Positions 17,994 to 27,874 of a stretch of 64,000 bases of DNA are shown here, piece after piece. Source of the DNA: Kluyvera intermedia. GTDB taxonomy: Bacteria; Pseudomonadota; Gammaproteobacteria; Enterobacterales; Enterobacteriaceae. Within the stretch, counting starts at the first letter, position 1; every line of letters begins with the position of its first letter. Both the position numbers and the translations under genes were made by a program. The stretch covers positions 44,105 to 108,104 of the forward strand of contig NZ_JAKCNS010000006.1 of assembly GCF_021440345.1 (NCBI RefSeq), written 5' to 3'. The notes under the pieces were generated by a model. It had not been told where the DNA came from. It made no database searches and saw only the letters and a program-made list of their open reading frames with translations.

Positions 17994-18963
17994 CTTACTT
18001 GAGCTTGATAACCTGAAAACCTCGTTTTTCACCCGCGATGGGGAAGTTCACGCGGTGCGTGGCGTCAGTTTTGCGCTTAACGCCGGAGAACTGGTCGGCA
18101 TCGTCGGAGAATCCGGGTGCGGCAAAAGCGTAACCTGTAAATCGATTCTTCAACTGCTGGGCAATAACGGCAAAATCACCGGCGGTAGCGTGCGTTTTCG
18201 CGGTGACGATTTGGCGCAGAAAACGCCGCAGCAGATGCGACAAATCCGTGGTAACGACATCGCGATGATTTTCCAGGATCCGATGACCGCGCTGAATCCG
18301 GTGTTGACGATTGGCCGGCAGATGACGGAAATCCTGATGCGCAATAAAGGACTAAGCCGCAAAGCCGCCAACGAAAAGGCGCTGGCGATGCTGGAAAGCG
18401 TGGGTATTGCCGATGCGCCGCGGCGCTTTAAGCAATATCCGCATGAATTCAGCGGCGGGATGCGCCAGCGGGTGATGATTGCCATCGCGCTCTCCTGTGA
18501 CCCGCAGCTGCTGATTGCCGACGAGCCGACCACCGCGCTGGACGTCACCATTCAGGCGCAAATTCTGCGGCTGTTGAAATCGCTGCAGCAGCAAACCCAG
18601 GCGGCAATTTTGCTGATTACCCACGACCTTGGCGTGGTGGCGCAGATGTGCAGCCGCGTGGTGGTGATGTACGGCGGGCTGGTGATGGAAGAGGGCAGCG
18701 CCGAAGACATTTTCCTGCGCCCAGCGCACCCGTATACCCAGGGGCTGCTGGCCTCGTTACCCCGCGCCGATGACCCAGAGCACCGGCTGTCGCCGATTGA
18801 AGGCTCCCCGCCGGGGTTACTGAACCCGCCGCCGGGCTGCCCGTTTGCTGAACGCTGCTCGCAGCGTATGCCGCAGTGCGCGGCGCAGCCTGCGTTTCGT
18901 CAATGTGGTGCAGGCCATCGGGTCGCGTGTTGGTTATCGGCAGAACAGGAGGTATCGGCATGA
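17986..18963 (+). CDS. peptide-type ABC importer ATPase (DppD/OppD-like)
   Basis: 325 residues from ATG 17986; the open frame begins 15 codons earlier inside the permease gene, but MPDLLELDNLKTSFFTRDGEVHAV matches where DppD homologues start. Walker [10 protein letters not shown]-loop FQDPMTALNP, signature FSGGMRQR, Walker B LLIADEPTTALD, H-loop THDLGVV. The C-terminal oligopeptide/dipeptide domain has GSPPGLLNPPPGCPFAERCSQRMPQC, a Cys-rich region that in relatives binds an iron-sulfur cluster. Functions with the next gene as a heterodimer. Confidence 0.9.
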   Translation: MPDLLELDNLKTSFFTRDGEVHAVRGVSFALNAGELVGIVGESGCGKSVTCKSILQLLGNNGKITGGSVRFRGDDLAQKTPQQMRQIRGNDIAMIFQDPMTALNPVLTIGRQMTEILMRNKGLSRKAANEKALAMLESVGIADAPRRFKQYPHEFSGGMRQRVMIAIALSCDPQLLIADEPTTALDVTIQAQILRLLKSLQQQTQAAILLITHDLGVVAQMCSRVVVMYGGLVMEEGSAEDIFLRPAHPYTQGLLASLPRADDPEHRLSPIEGSPPGLLNPPPGCPFAERCSQRMPQCAAQPAFRQCGAGHRVACWLSAEQEVSA

Positions 18964-19931
18964 GCGAGGCACCGTTAATTCGTCTGCGCGAGGTGCGGAA
19001 ACATTATGCCCTTAATGGCGGCATCTTCAGCCAAAAACGGGTGGTAAAAGCCGTTGATGGCGTCAGCTTTGATATTCAGCCGGGCGAAACCTTCGGCCTG
19101 GTGGGGGAGTCCGGCTGCGGTAAATCAACGGTCGGGCGGTCGATTCTGCGGCTGTTTGATATCACCTCGGGTGACATCGAATTCGCCGGGCAGGATATTG
19201 CGCAGGCATCGGAGAAAACGCTCAAGCCGTTACGCCGCCGGATGCAGGCTATTTTCCAGGACCCGTGGTCGTCGCTTAACCCCGGTATGACGGTACAGCA
19301 GCTGGTGGCGGAGCCGATGAAAATTCACGGCTATGACGCGCATACCCAGCGCGAGCGCGCCGAGGAAATGCTCTACAAAGTGGGGCTTAAGCCCGAGCAT
19401 CTGACCCGTTTCCCGCATGAGTTCAGCGGCGGACAGCGCCAACGCATCAGCATTGCCCGTGCGCTGTCGGTGCGCCCGGAGTTTGTGCTGTGCGATGAGC
19501 CACTGTCGGCGCTGGATGTGTCGGTGCAGGCGCAGGTAGTAAACATTTTGCAGGACCTGCAGCAGGAGCTGGGGCTGACCTATCTGTTTATCGCCCATGA
19601 CCTGTCGATGGTGCGGCATATCTCCAGCCGCATTGGGGTGATGTATCTCGGTAAGCTGGTGGAGGTGGCGCCGGCAGGCGAGCTGTACCAGCGTCCGGCG
19701 CATCCGTATACGCAGGCGCTGCTGGCCTCAGTGCCGGTGGCCGATCCGCGTATTCAGCAACTGGACGACGGCGGGTTAAAAGGCGAAATCCCCAGCCCTA
19801 CGGCGGAACTGCGCGGCTGCCGTTTTTGCAGCCGCTGCCCGCACGTCATGCCGCAGTGCCAGCAGCAGGAGCCGCCGATGCGCGAAATCGCTCCGCGCCA
19901 CTTTGCGGCCTGCTGGCTATTTAAAGCTTAA
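18960..19931 (+). CDS. peptide-type ABC importer ATPase (DppF/OppF-like)
   Basis: 323 residues from ATG 18960, which overlaps the previous stop as ATGA; the longer upstream frame is spurious. Walker [11 protein letters not shown]-loop [14 protein letters not shown], signature FSGGQRQR, Walker [14 protein letters not shown]-loop AHDLSMV, and the C-terminal oligopeptide domain [15 protein letters not shown]. Last gene of the importer. Its stop codon overlaps that of convergent selU in the palindrome CTTAAG (19927-19932), leaving no room for a terminator between them. Confidence 0.9.
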   Translation: MSEAPLIRLREVRKHYALNGGIFSQKRVVKAVDGVSFDIQPGETFGLVGESGCGKSTVGRSILRLFDITSGDIEFAGQDIAQASEKTLKPLRRRMQAIFQDPWSSLNPGMTVQQLVAEPMKIHGYDAHTQRERAEEMLYKVGLKPEHLTRFPHEFSGGQRQRISIARALSVRPEFVLCDEPLSALDVSVQAQVVNILQDLQQELGLTYLFIAHDLSMVRHISSRIGVMYLGKLVEVAPAGELYQRPAHPYTQALLASVPVADPRIQQLDDGGLKGEIPSPTAELRGCRFCSRCPHVMPQCQQQEPPMREIAPRHFAACWLFKA

Positions 19932-21016
19932 GGGTGCGAAGAGAGCCAACTCACGACGTCTTCTGATGTCCCCCGGAAGACAATTTTGTCGGCTTTCTTC
20001 TCCAGCTGATAGCGGTACATCGGGTCGTAATACTCGTTAAGCAGCGGTACCAGCCAGGCGAAATGCGCTTCGGTGGAGCCGCTGCGCCGCTGCTCGGCCA
20101 GAGATTCGTCGAGGGTGGCGGTCAGTTCGGCAAAACGCTGCAGCCCCAGACGGCGGCGGATGGCGAACAGGCCGTGATGCAGATAGGCGCTGTACTCTTG
20201 CCAGACCTGTTCCTCACCGTAGGCGGCGAAAAAATCGTGGTGCATGCGGGTGAAATACTCTTCCCGCAGGCGCTCGATGCGCAGCTCAAACGGATCTTCC
20301 ACCACCGCGATAGGCGACTGCGCCATACGGTCGCGCAGGCATTCCGGTAGGTGGTTCGCGCCAATCATCCGGCCCTCATCTTCCAGCACCCAACGCACGC
20401 GCTCCTGCTCATGCGCGCCTTGCAGCAGCGCCGTTGCCAGATGGTTCTCAAAGGTGGCCTGCGAGAACTGGGCGTTGAGCGTGCGGCCAAACGAGGAGCC
20501 GCGATGATGCGCCAGCCCTTCAAGGTCGATTCCCTGCGGCTGCTGGCGAACCAGCGGCGTTTTACCATTGCCGGTACAGCCGCCGATAAGGATTATCGGA
20601 TGGCGGACCAGCTCCTCGGTGGCCTTAATCGCCGCCTGGCGCAGGGCCTTATAACCGCCGGTGATGAGCGGATAATCGATGCCGTACTCTTTTATCCAGC
20701 TTTGCGTAATATGCGAACGCTGCCCGCCGCGGGCGCAGCACAGGTAGCCGTTCGGGGCGTCACGGCAGGCGTCCAGCCAGGCCGCAATGCGCTGCTGGCG
20801 CGTTTCACCGGCAACCAGCTTATGCCCCAGCGCCAGCGCGGCGTCTGCACCTTCGCGTTTATAGCAGGTGCCGACGGCGGCGCGCTCTTCGTCGGTCATC
20901 AACGGCAGGTTAACGGCGGCGGGCATTGCGCCCTGAGCGAACTCAACCGGTGCGCGAACGTCAATGATGGGCGTTTCCGCGCGCAGAATGGCGCAGTAAT
21001 CCGTCCCATTATTCAT
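19928..21016 (-). CDS. selU: SelU, tRNA 2-selenouridine synthase
   Basis: 362 residues (E. coli 364). N-terminal rhodanese domain with the essential Cys in LCCARGG (Cys93/Cys94; by alignment Cys94 corresponds to E. coli Cys97), and a C-terminal P-loop domain with GGCTGNGKT. Replaces sulfur by selenium at the wobble 2-thiouridine of tRNA-Lys, -Glu and -Gln through an S-geranyl intermediate, using selenophosphate. Start ATG 21014-21016 has AAGGA seven bases before. In E. coli it is also a neighbour of the ybbP/purK region. The 3' end overlaps the ABC operon by four bases. Confidence 0.95.
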   Translation of the reverse strand: MNNGTDYCAILRAETPIIDVRAPVEFAQGAMPAAVNLPLMTDEERAAVGTCYKREGADAALALGHKLVAGETRQQRIAAWLDACRDAPNGYLCCARGGQRSHITQSWIKEYGIDYPLITGGYKALRQAAIKATEELVRHPIILIGGCTGNGKTPLVRQQPQGIDLEGLAHHRGSSFGRTLNAQFSQATFENHLATALLQGAHEQERVRWVLEDEGRMIGANHLPECLRDRMAQSPIAVVEDPFELRIERLREEYFTRMHHDFFAAYGEEQVWQEYSAYLHHGLFAIRRRLGLQRFAELTATLDESLAEQRRSGSTEAHFAWLVPLLNEYYDPMYRYQLEKKADKIVFRGTSEDVVSWLSSHP

Positions 21017-21085
21017 GGGGAAATCCTTCTGTGAACAAAGTGGGGGTATTGCGGTTACGGCGGGATTTTACGCTTCAAGGAGGGG

Positions 21086-21115
21086 GCCGGGGAAGCGTAA
21101 GTTGCTTTCCCCGGC
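21086..21115 (-). terminator. hairpin after purK
   Basis: GCCGGGGAA (21086-21094) pairs with TTCCCCGGC (21107-21115), nine base pairs, 12-base loop, nine bases past the purK stop. No T-run on the purK strand; may be a 3' stabilising hairpin. Confidence 0.5.
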
Positions 21116-21124
21116 ACTAAAGGC

Positions 21125-22192
21125 CTATTTCAGCCGGGTTTGCGCCCAGGCGATGCCGCTGGCGTACTCGACCGGCAGCAGGGGAACCAGCGCTTCCAGC
21201 GTGGCGGCGAGACGGCCGGTATCGCTGTCATTGAGATTCAGGTGACCCACTTTACGGCCCTCGCGAACGTCTTTGTCGTACCAGTGCAGGTGCACCAGCG
21301 GCAGCTTCAGCCAGTCATAGTTCAGATCGGTACCAATCAGGTTGACCATCACCGACGGGCTGTTGACCACCGGCGGTGGCAGCGGCAGATCGGTAATCGC
21401 CCGCAAATGCAGTTCGAACTGGCTGATGGAAGCACCGTTCTGCGTCCAGTGGCCGCTGTTGTGCACGCGCGGGGCCAGCTCGTTTATCAGCAGACCGGCA
21501 GGCGTTACGAAGCACTCCATCGCCATCACGCCCACATAGTTCAGCTCTTGCATAATGGCGGAAAGCATTGTTTCTGCCTGCGCCTGCTGCTGAGCATCTG
21601 CCTGCGGGAAGGCGACGCTCATGCGCAGAATGCCGTCCTGATGCAGGTTGTGGGTCAGGGGATAGAACACGGTGCTACCGTCGTGCGCACGCGCGCCGAC
21701 CAGTGACACTTCGCCAGAGAAGTTAATGCCTTGCTCAACGATGCACTCGCCGTAGCAATCGTCCGGCAGCTGAGCGGTTTCGTTAGCGCGCAGACGCCAC
21801 TGGCCGCGGCCATCGTAGCCGCCGGTGCGGCGTTTCACGATCGCCAGCTCGCCCAGACGGTCAAAGACCGCTGGCCATTCACCGGCGTTCGCCAGCAGCT
21901 GCCACGGCGCGGTAGCAAGACCGAGCTTATCGAAAAGCTGCTTTTGCGTCAGACGGTCGGCAATAATCGGGAACACGTCGCGGTTAACAAATGCTTTATG
22001 TTCCGCCAGTTCGCGGGTTAACGCGGTTTCTGGCCAGCGCTCAATCTCAGCGGTAATGACGCTTTGCTGAAACGGCACGGCGGCCGGGTCGGCTTCTAAA
22101 CCCACGGGCCAGACGGCAATGCCCAGTGGCTCACCGGCCTGGCGTAACATCCGGCCTAGCTGACCGTTGCCGAGTACGCAAACCTGTTTCAT
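21125..22192 (-). CDS. purK: PurK, N5-carboxyaminoimidazole ribonucleotide synthase
   Basis: 355 residues. ATP-grasp enzyme making N5-CAIR from AIR, ATP and bicarbonate in de novo purine synthesis. N-terminal [18 protein letters not shown] (pre-ATP-grasp Rossmann-like), ATP-grasp residues [15 protein letters not shown]. and the metal-site [26 protein letters not shown] are intact. Overlaps purE by four bases (ATGA), so purEK is a coupled operon. Regulated with purE through the PurR box. Confidence 0.97.
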   Translation of the reverse strand: MKQVCVLGNGQLGRMLRQAGEPLGIAVWPVGLEADPAAVPFQQSVITAEIERWPETALTRELAEHKAFVNRDVFPIIADRLTQKQLFDKLGLATAPWQLLANAGEWPAVFDRLGELAIVKRRTGGYDGRGQWRLRANETAQLPDDCYGECIVEQGINFSGEVSLVGARAHDGSTVFYPLTHNLHQDGILRMSVAFPQADAQQQAQAETMLSAIMQELNYVGVMAMECFVTPAGLLINELAPRVHNSGHWTQNGASISQFELHLRAITDLPLPPPVVNSPSVMVNLIGTDLNYDWLKLPLVHLHWYDKDVREGRKVGHLNLNDSDTGRLAATLEALVPLLPVEYASGIAWAQTRLK

Positions 22193-22698
22193 GCCGCACC
22201 TCGCGGATCGGGATTATCCAGCACTTCGTCGGTTTGCGCTTTACGCCAGTCCTGCAAACGTTGATGCAGCGCTTCGTCGTGCTGGGCAAGGATCTGTGCG
22301 GCGAGCAGGGCGGCATTGGCGGCGCCTGCTTTGCCAATCGCCAGCGTGCCAACCGGGATCCCGCGCGGCATTTGCACAATAGAGTAGAGGCTATCAACGC
22401 CGCTTAACGCCGCGCTCTGTACCGGAACACCCAGCACCGGAACCAGGGTTTTAGCCGCAATCATACCGGGTAAATGCGCAGCGCCACCGGCACCGGCAAT
22501 AATCACCTGATAACCGTTGCTTTCGGCTTCTTCAGCGAAGCTGAACAGTTTATCGGGGGTGCGGTGGGCGGAAACCACTTCAACGTGGTGAGGAACATTC
22601 AGAATATCGAGGATTTCTGCGGTGAACTGCATGGTTGCCCAGTCACTTTTGGACCCCATCACGATGGCGATACGTACCGGATTATTGCGGGAAGACAT
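22189..22698 (-). CDS. purE: PurE, N5-CAIR mutase
   Basis: 169 residues from ATG 22696-22698, as in E. coli (MSSRNNP...); the open frame runs 20 codons further into the leader without similarity. Class I PurE motifs: GSKSDW, SAHRTPD (catalytic His), [29 protein letters not shown]. Converts N5-CAIR to CAIR. First gene of purEK; PurR operator about 73 bases upstream. Confidence 0.97.
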   Translation of the reverse strand: MSSRNNPVRIAIVMGSKSDWATMQFTAEILDILNVPHHVEVVSAHRTPDKLFSFAEEAESNGYQVIIAGAGGAAHLPGMIAAKTLVPVLGVPVQSAALSGVDSLYSIVQMPRGIPVGTLAIGKAGAANAALLAAQILAQHDEALHQRLQDWRKAQTDEVLDNPDPRGAA

Positions 22699-22770
22699 AC
22701 GTCTTAAAACTCCTGTGGGTGTGCTGCACACGACGTTAGAGGCCACAGAGAATAACACGGAAAATGGGCA

Positions 22771-22786
22771 AGGAAAACGGTTGCGT
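22771..22786 (-). promoter_or_regulatory. PurR operator of purEK
   Basis: Read on the minus strand: ACGCAACCGTTTTCCT, fitting the 16-bp PurR consensus (ANGCAANCGNTTNCNT). It overlaps the probable -35 of the purE promoter, whose -10 is TATTCT further downstream, so PurR with hypoxanthine/guanine should block polymerase. Confidence 0.88.
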
Positions 22787-22817
22787 AGCCTTCGTTAGGC
22801 GGAATCAGGTGGAAAAA

Positions 22818-23540
22818 TTAAAACGGGAAGGGGATAAGTTCGACGTCGTCCGGGCTGACTTTGACCATCGAGCCGTGGCTATGCCAGGCGCCGAGTACCA
22901 CGCGATGCGCCGTTTCGCCGTTGGCGTTGAGCGTATGGATATCCGGACGATGAGTATGCCCGTGAATCAGCCACTGCACGTGATGTTTTTCCATCACCGC
23001 CGCAACCGCCTGTGGGTTCACATCCATAATCTCCATCGACTTGCTGCTGTTAGCCGCTTTGCTGTCGTTACGCATTTTCTGCGCGATGCGGCGACGGATA
23101 AACAGCGGCAGGGCAAGGAACAGGGTTTGGATCCACGGGGTGTGGACTTTGGCGCGAAACGCCAGATAGCCGGGATCGTCGGTGCACAGGGTGTCACCGT
23201 GCATAATCAGCACGTCACGGCCGTAGAGATTCAGGACTTTTTCTTCAGGGAGCAGCTGCATGCCGCTCTCGCGAGCGAAACGCTTGCCGATCAGAAAATC
23301 ACGGTTGCCGTGAATGAAATAGCAGGGAACGCCGGAATCGACTAATGATTTGATTGCCGTCGCGATTTCCCGGTGTAGCGGGTTGGGATCGTCGTCGCCA
23401 ATCCAGGCTTCAAACAGGTCGCCCAGAATGTACAGCGCATCGGCGCTGCGTGCTTCACCGGCTAAAAAACGCAGAAAACCGGCGGTGATCGCCGGTTCTT
23501 CTGTTTGCAGATGCAAATCTGCAATAAAGAGTGTCGCCAC
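22818..23540 (-). CDS. lpxH: LpxH, UDP-2,3-diacylglucosamine pyrophosphatase
   Basis: 240 residues from GTG 23538-23540, matching the length and [11 protein letters not shown] start of E. coli LpxH; a TTG one codon upstream is less likely. Makes lipid X (2,3-diacylglucosamine-1-P), step four of lipid A synthesis, on the inner face of the inner membrane. Calcineurin-type metal ligands: D8xH10, GDLFEAW (Asp41), GNRDF (Asn79), HGD (His114), HGHTHRP (His195/197). Three bases after ppiB; probably one operon. Essential gene. Confidence 0.97.
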   Translation of the reverse strand: MATLFIADLHLQTEEPAITAGFLRFLAGEARSADALYILGDLFEAWIGDDDPNPLHREIATAIKSLVDSGVPCYFIHGNRDFLIGKRFARESGMQLLPEEKVLNLYGRDVLIMHGDTLCTDDPGYLAFRAKVHTPWIQTLFLALPLFIRRRIAQKMRNDSKAANSSKSMEIMDVNPQAVAAVMEKHHVQWLIHGHTHRPDIHTLNANGETAHRVVLGAWHSHGSMVKVSPDDVELIPFPF

Positions 23541-23543
23541 CAA

Positions 23544-24038
23544 TTACTCGCTGACGGTCACGCTTTCGATGATAACGTCTTCTTTAGGAACGTCCTGATG
23601 CATGCCGCTACGACCGGTAGAGACCGCTTTGATTTTATCAACAACGTCCATGCCTTCTGCGACTTCAGCGAAGACACAGTAGCCCCAACCCTGCAGGCTT
23701 TCGCCGGAGAAGTTCAGGAAGTCGTTGTCTGCCACGTTGATGAAGAACTGGGCGGTCGCAGAGTGCGGAGCCTGAGTACGGGCCATCGCCAGCGTACCAC
23801 GGGTGTTTTTCAGACCGTTGTTAGCTTCGTTTTTGATCGCTTCTTTGGTGGCTTTCTGGTTCATGCCCGGCTCGAAGCCGCCGCCCTGAATCATAAAGCC
23901 ATTGATAACACGGTGGAAAATCGTGTTGTTGTAGAAACCTTCGCGGCAGTAGTCCAGGAAGTTTTTAACTGTTTCCGGCGCTTTGTCGTCGAACGTTTTG
24001 ATGACGATATCGCCGTGATTAGTGTGGAAAGTAACCAT
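23544..24038 (-). CDS. ppiB: PpiB, cytoplasmic peptidyl-prolyl isomerase B
   Basis: 164 residues from ATG 24036-24038 (AGGA seven bases before), same as E. coli; the open frame starts 56 codons upstream over promoter sequence. Cyclophilin fold with catalytic [31 protein letters not shown] and WGYCVFAEV. No signal peptide, so cytosolic, unlike PpiA. Divergent from cysS with 186 bases between, upstream of lpxH. Confidence 0.96.
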   Translation of the reverse strand: MVTFHTNHGDIVIKTFDDKAPETVKNFLDYCREGFYNNTIFHRVINGFMIQGGGFEPGMNQKATKEAIKNEANNGLKNTRGTLAMARTQAPHSATAQFFINVADNDFLNFSGESLQGWGYCVFAEVAEGMDVVDKIKAVSTGRSGMHQDVPKEDVIIESVTVSE

Positions 24039-24224
24039 TTCTGCATCCTGTTCCGTATTAGAGTGGTGCTTTAGCCCGCAGTTTAGCGGCATATAGGTGC
24101 CTGTTATAGCATAACCGACGACATCGATCACCTTGCATTGTGTGCTGCTTCCGGGTTGAATTACGGGTAGAATATGCCGTTTCAGGCGAAAGCCCGGTTC
24201 ACACACGTAAACATGGAATTCTCG

Positions 24225-25616
24225 ATGCTAAAAATCTTCAACACAATGACGCGCCAAAAAGAGGAATTTAAGCCTATTCACGCCGGTGAAGTCGGCATGT
24301 ACGTGTGTGGTATCACCGTTTACGATCTCTGTCATATTGGCCATGGCCGTACTTTTGTCTCTTTTGACGTGGTGGCACGCTACCTGCGTTTTCTCGGCTA
24401 TAAGCTGAAGTACGTGCGCAATATCACCGATATCGACGACAAAATCATCAAACGCGCTAACGAAAACGGCGAAAGTTTTGTCGCCCTGGTTGACCGCATG
24501 ATCGTTGAGATGCACAAAGATTTCGACGCGCTGAATATTCTGCGTCCGGACAGCGAGCCGCGTGCAACCCACCACATCGCTGAAATCATCGAAATCACCG
24601 AGCGGCTGATTGCCAAAGGCCACGCCTATGTCGCAGACAACGGCGACGTGATGTTCGATGTCCCAACCGATGCGGATTACGGCAAGCTGTCGCGCCAGGA
24701 TCTGGACCAGCTGCAGGCCGGGGCCCGCGTTGATGTGGTTGACGTTAAACGTAACCCAATGGACTTCGTGCTGTGGAAAATGTCGAAAGAGGGCGAACCA
24801 AGCTGGCCGTCCCCGTGGGGCGCAGGCCGTCCGGGCTGGCACATCGAATGTTCGGCGATGAACTGCAAACAGTTGGGCAACCATTTTGATATTCACGGCG
24901 GCGGATCTGATCTGATGTTCCCGCACCATGAAAACGAAATCGCCCAGTCCACCTGTGCGCACGATGGCGAATACGTTAATTACTGGATGCACTCCGGAAT
25001 GGTGATGGTTGACCGCGAGAAGATGTCAAAATCGCTGGGTAACTTCTTTACCGTGCGCGACGTGCTGAAATATTACGACGCTGAAACCGTGCGTTACTTC
25101 CTGATGTCCGGCCACTACCGCAGCCAGCTGAACTACAGCGAAGACAACCTGAAACAGGCCCGTTCCGCGCTGGAGCGTCTGTATACTGCACTGCGCGGCA
25201 CGGCACACTCAGACGTTGAATTTGCGCGTAGCGCGCAGTACGTCGAGCGCTTTAAAGAAGCGATGGATGACGATTTCAACACGCCGGTGGCCTACGCGGT
25301 GCTATTTGATTTAGCCAAAGAAGTGAATAACGCCAAACAGGCGGGTAATAGCGAAGAAGCAAACTCCGCAGCGACCTGTCTGCGTACGCTCGCCGCCGTG
25401 CTGGGACTGCTGGAGCAGGATGCCGAAGCGTTCCTGCAAAGCGGTGCTCAGGCTGACGACGGTGAAGTGGCGGAAATTGAAGCTTTGATCCAGCAACGCC
25501 TGGATGCGCGTAAAGCCAAAGATTGGGCCGCAGCCGACGCCGCGCGTGACCGTCTCAACGAGATGGGTATCGTGCTGGAAGATGGCCCGCAGGGCACCAC
25601 CTGGCGCCGTAAGTAA
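24225..25616 (+). CDS. cysS: CysS, cysteinyl-tRNA synthetase
   Basis: 463 residues (E. coli 461) from ATG 24225 with [15 protein letters not shown]; the upstream 17 codons are leader. Class I synthetase: CHIGHGRT (HIGH), REKMSKSLG (KMSKS), and zinc ligands Cys28 (VCGITVYD), Cys in WHIECSAM, and HHENE. C-terminal anticodon-binding domain ends [32 protein letters not shown]. Monocistronic, ending in a hairpin. Essential. Confidence 0.98.
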   Translation: MLKIFNTMTRQKEEFKPIHAGEVGMYVCGITVYDLCHIGHGRTFVSFDVVARYLRFLGYKLKYVRNITDIDDKIIKRANENGESFVALVDRMIVEMHKDFDALNILRPDSEPRATHHIAEIIEITERLIAKGHAYVADNGDVMFDVPTDADYGKLSRQDLDQLQAGARVDVVDVKRNPMDFVLWKMSKEGEPSWPSPWGAGRPGWHIECSAMNCKQLGNHFDIHGGGSDLMFPHHENEIAQSTCAHDGEYVNYWMHSGMVMVDREKMSKSLGNFFTVRDVLKYYDAETVRYFLMSGHYRSQLNYSEDNLKQARSALERLYTALRGTAHSDVEFARSAQYVERFKEAMDDDFNTPVAYAVLFDLAKEVNNAKQAGNSEEANSAATCLRTLAAVLGLLEQDAEAFLQSGAQADDGEVAEIEALIQQRLDARKAKDWAAADAARDRLNEMGIVLEDGPQGTTWRRK

Positions 25617-25622
25617 GTTTTT

Positions 25623-25647
25623 CCCCTCTCTCCATCGGGGAGAGGGG
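25623..25647 (+). terminator. cysS terminator made from the CCCCTCTC repeat
   Basis: CCCCTCTCTCC (25623-25633), ATC loop, GGGGAGAGGGG (25637-25647): 11 pairs with one G-U, followed by CTTTCCC. Same sequence family as the palindromes at 16071-16166. Confidence 0.65.
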
Positions 25648-25661
25648 CTTTCCCTCCAGCA

Positions 25662-26600
25662 CTAACGCCCCTGAAGTCCTGCAATAAACTCCGTGAGAAG
25701 ATCTGACAGCGGTTCGTCATACCACAACGCATAAAGATCGGCCGGAACGGCCTCTTCCAGCGCCAGAAAACGTACCCCCGGCCAGTGGATCAGCCCGCAG
25801 GTTTCCGGGAGCAGCGATAATCCCATTCCCGCGCTGACCAGCGCTAACGCCGTTTGCGGCTCATTCACCTGATGGGCGATCAGCGGATAAAAGCCGGCTT
25901 CCACGCAGTGGTCCTGGAGCTGGCGGGCAAAGTCACTTTGATGAAAGGCGAGTGAGATAAGCGGCCTGCCGGAGAGGGCGGTTAAGGGCACTTTACCGAA
26001 CTGGCACAGCGGATCGTTTTCCGGCACGGCCAGCGCGACCGATTCATGCGCGATGAGCTGATTACGAATATGGTCTTCGGCATAGGGCAGTACGTTACGG
26101 TTAATCGCGATATCAATCGTACGGGCTCGCAGGGCGGCAATTTGCTTATGCTGCGACAGCTCATGCAGGCTCCACTCCACATCAGGATAGCGCGCCTTAA
26201 AACTTTTGAGCCGCGTCAGTAACGTCCCCCACAGTGCGCTGCCGATAATGCCAATACTGATGTGTTGATTTGCGCTACGACCAATTTGCCGAACATAGTT
26301 GAGTGAATGCTCTGTGGCATTGAGGATGCGGTCCACCTCGGTTTTTAAAACCTGGCCTGCGCGAGTTAAGGTCACGCGACGGCTGGTTCGCTCAAAAAGT
26401 TTGGTTTCCAGCGTCTCTTCCAGCTCTTTAATTTGTATGCTCAACGGCGGCTGAGAAATGTTCAGCCGGGCCGCCGCACGTCCGAAATGCAGCTCTTCGG
26501 CCAGCACCTGAAAATAGCGCAGCGCGCGGATATTAATACGATTATTCGTCAGGGCATCGGTCATGTTTTGTTTGGGAAAAAGAGGAGGGAAGCCCATCAT
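25662..26600 (-). CDS. LysR-family regulator, XapR-like
   Basis: 312 residues from ATG 26600 (GGAGGG six bases before); ATG 26597 or 26564 (300 residues, no ribosome site) are alternatives. The HTH segment RALRYFQVLAEELHFGRAAARLNISQPPLSIQIKELEE and the effector-domain block HQVNEPQTALALVSAGMGLSLLPETC resemble E. coli XapR, the xanthosine-responsive activator of xapAB. It lies directly after an MFS gene and xapA on the same strand, which supports control of purine nucleoside uptake and phosphorolysis. A matching operator (AATTCGAT/ATCGAATT) sits upstream of xapA. Orthology to XapR is not certain. Confidence 0.75.
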   Translation of the reverse strand: MMGFPPLFPKQNMTDALTNNRINIRALRYFQVLAEELHFGRAAARLNISQPPLSIQIKELEETLETKLFERTSRRVTLTRAGQVLKTEVDRILNATEHSLNYVRQIGRSANQHISIGIIGSALWGTLLTRLKSFKARYPDVEWSLHELSQHKQIAALRARTIDIAINRNVLPYAEDHIRNQLIAHESVALAVPENDPLCQFGKVPLTALSGRPLISLAFHQSDFARQLQDHCVEAGFYPLIAHQVNEPQTALALVSAGMGLSLLPETCGLIHWPGVRFLALEEAVPADLYALWYDEPLSDLLTEFIAGLQGR

Positions 26601-26620
26601 GCCGCCCTCCTTTTTTGTTG

Positions 26621-27826
26621 TCAAACCGCCGCCTGTGCGGGGGAATGCAGGCGTTCCGCCCGGTTACAAACAATGGCGACCACCAGAACCAGCAGCAGGA
26701 CAGCGTAAGAGAATGTGGCGGTATTCAGCGCGCCGTGCAGGCCATAGCGCGAGTTCACCAATGAAGATACGCTGGCGAACAGCAGCGTGCCCACCGTGCC
26801 GCAGGTCAGCAACGCGGAGATGAGCGTCGGGGAGCTTTGGCTAACCTGCAGCGAGCCGTAGCTCATCAGACCGGAAAACAGCCCGGAATTGAAGAAACCG
26901 AAGATAGCGCAGGCCAGCAGAATCAAAGTGGTATTGCCGCTGTTAGCAATGACAACAATGGCTATCAGCCCTATGCCGGTGCAGCCGAGCAGGAAGGTGC
27001 GCAGCTTCATCCACTTCACGGTAAATTGATTGAGGAACAGACCTATAGCTTTCGCCACCCAGTACACGGTGGTGTACAGCGCTGCGTCCTGCGGCAGGAT
27101 ATTGAAACGAGATTGCAGATAGCCCGGCGTCCACATGGTGAAAATCGGCTCGGCCAGCAGGAAGGCGAACAGAGCAAAACAGATTAAGTAAATTGACGTG
27201 CCCCACGGCTCGCGAGCGGCGGTCGTGCTGTGTTGTTGCGCCGCCGCGGCTTCGGTTGCCGGGAAGCGGCAGCGAAGGGTCAGCGCCAGCATCAACGCGC
27301 CCAAGCCGCCCATAATCCTGTACATCGCTACCCAACTGGCACCCATGCGGAACAGCCAGGCCAGCAGGAAAGAGAGCGTCGCCCCGGCCAGGCTAAAAAA
27401 GAAGTCGGTAAAAATAAGGCTGGAGGAGCGGCTCTTTTCATCCGGATTAATACGCACCACCAGATAGCTGCCAATGGTCATGAAAATCCCGCCACAGGCA
27501 CCGATACCGGCAACGGCGAAGCTGAACATGGTGAGCGTCGGGGCGACGAAGAGAATCGCACTGATAAGCACCGTCAGCGCGGCGGCAATCACCAGCGGCT
27601 TTTGTAGCCCCCATTTGCGCATCAGAATGCCGCCCAGCATGATAGGGATAAACATGCCGATGTTCATTAGCGTAAAGACCTGGCCGATAAAACTCGGATC
27701 TTTATGGAATGCGGCGCACAGCGGGCCGAGGACGATGCCGAGAGTGGAGACCAGCGCGCCGACGAAGTAATAGCTCAGATACGAGACGGCATTTAAATTA
27801 TGACGAGAATATGAAGCGTCTGACAT
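26621..27826 (-). CDS. MFS transporter, TsgA-like, probable nucleoside carrier
   Basis: 401 residues from the ATG at 27826 (GGAGAG six bases before); an ATG two codons upstream lacks spacing. Twelve predicted membrane segments; SYLSYYFVGALVSTLG, FTLMNIGMFIPIMLGG, GGIFMTIGSYLVV and SLIFTDFFFSLAGATLSF resemble TsgA rather than the NHS family of XapB/NupG. Sits between xapA and the XapR-like regulator, so it probably imports the xapA substrate; that is inference. Its stop abuts the LysR frame, so cotranscription is likely. Confidence 0.78.
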   Translation of the reverse strand: MSDASYSRHNLNAVSYLSYYFVGALVSTLGIVLGPLCAAFHKDPSFIGQVFTLMNIGMFIPIMLGGILMRKWGLQKPLVIAAALTVLISAILFVAPTLTMFSFAVAGIGACGGIFMTIGSYLVVRINPDEKSRSSSLIFTDFFFSLAGATLSFLLAWLFRMGASWVAMYRIMGGLGALMLALTLRCRFPATEAAAAQQHSTTAAREPWGTSIYLICFALFAFLLAEPIFTMWTPGYLQSRFNILPQDAALYTTVYWVAKAIGLFLNQFTVKWMKLRTFLLGCTGIGLIAIVVIANSGNTTLILLACAIFGFFNSGLFSGLMSYGSLQVSQSSPTLISALLTCGTVGTLLFASVSSLVNSRYGLHGALNTATFSYAVLLLVLVVAIVCNRAERLHSPAQAAV

Positions 27827-27874
27827 AAACATCTCTCCGGGCAGGCAGCGAGCTGCCCGCCGATGAATCAGGGG

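Noticed and set aside
17058..18032. 324-codon minus-strand ORF across permease 2
   Set aside because: Long only because of biased codon use in the opposite gene; composition rich in His, Gln and Arg and no homology.
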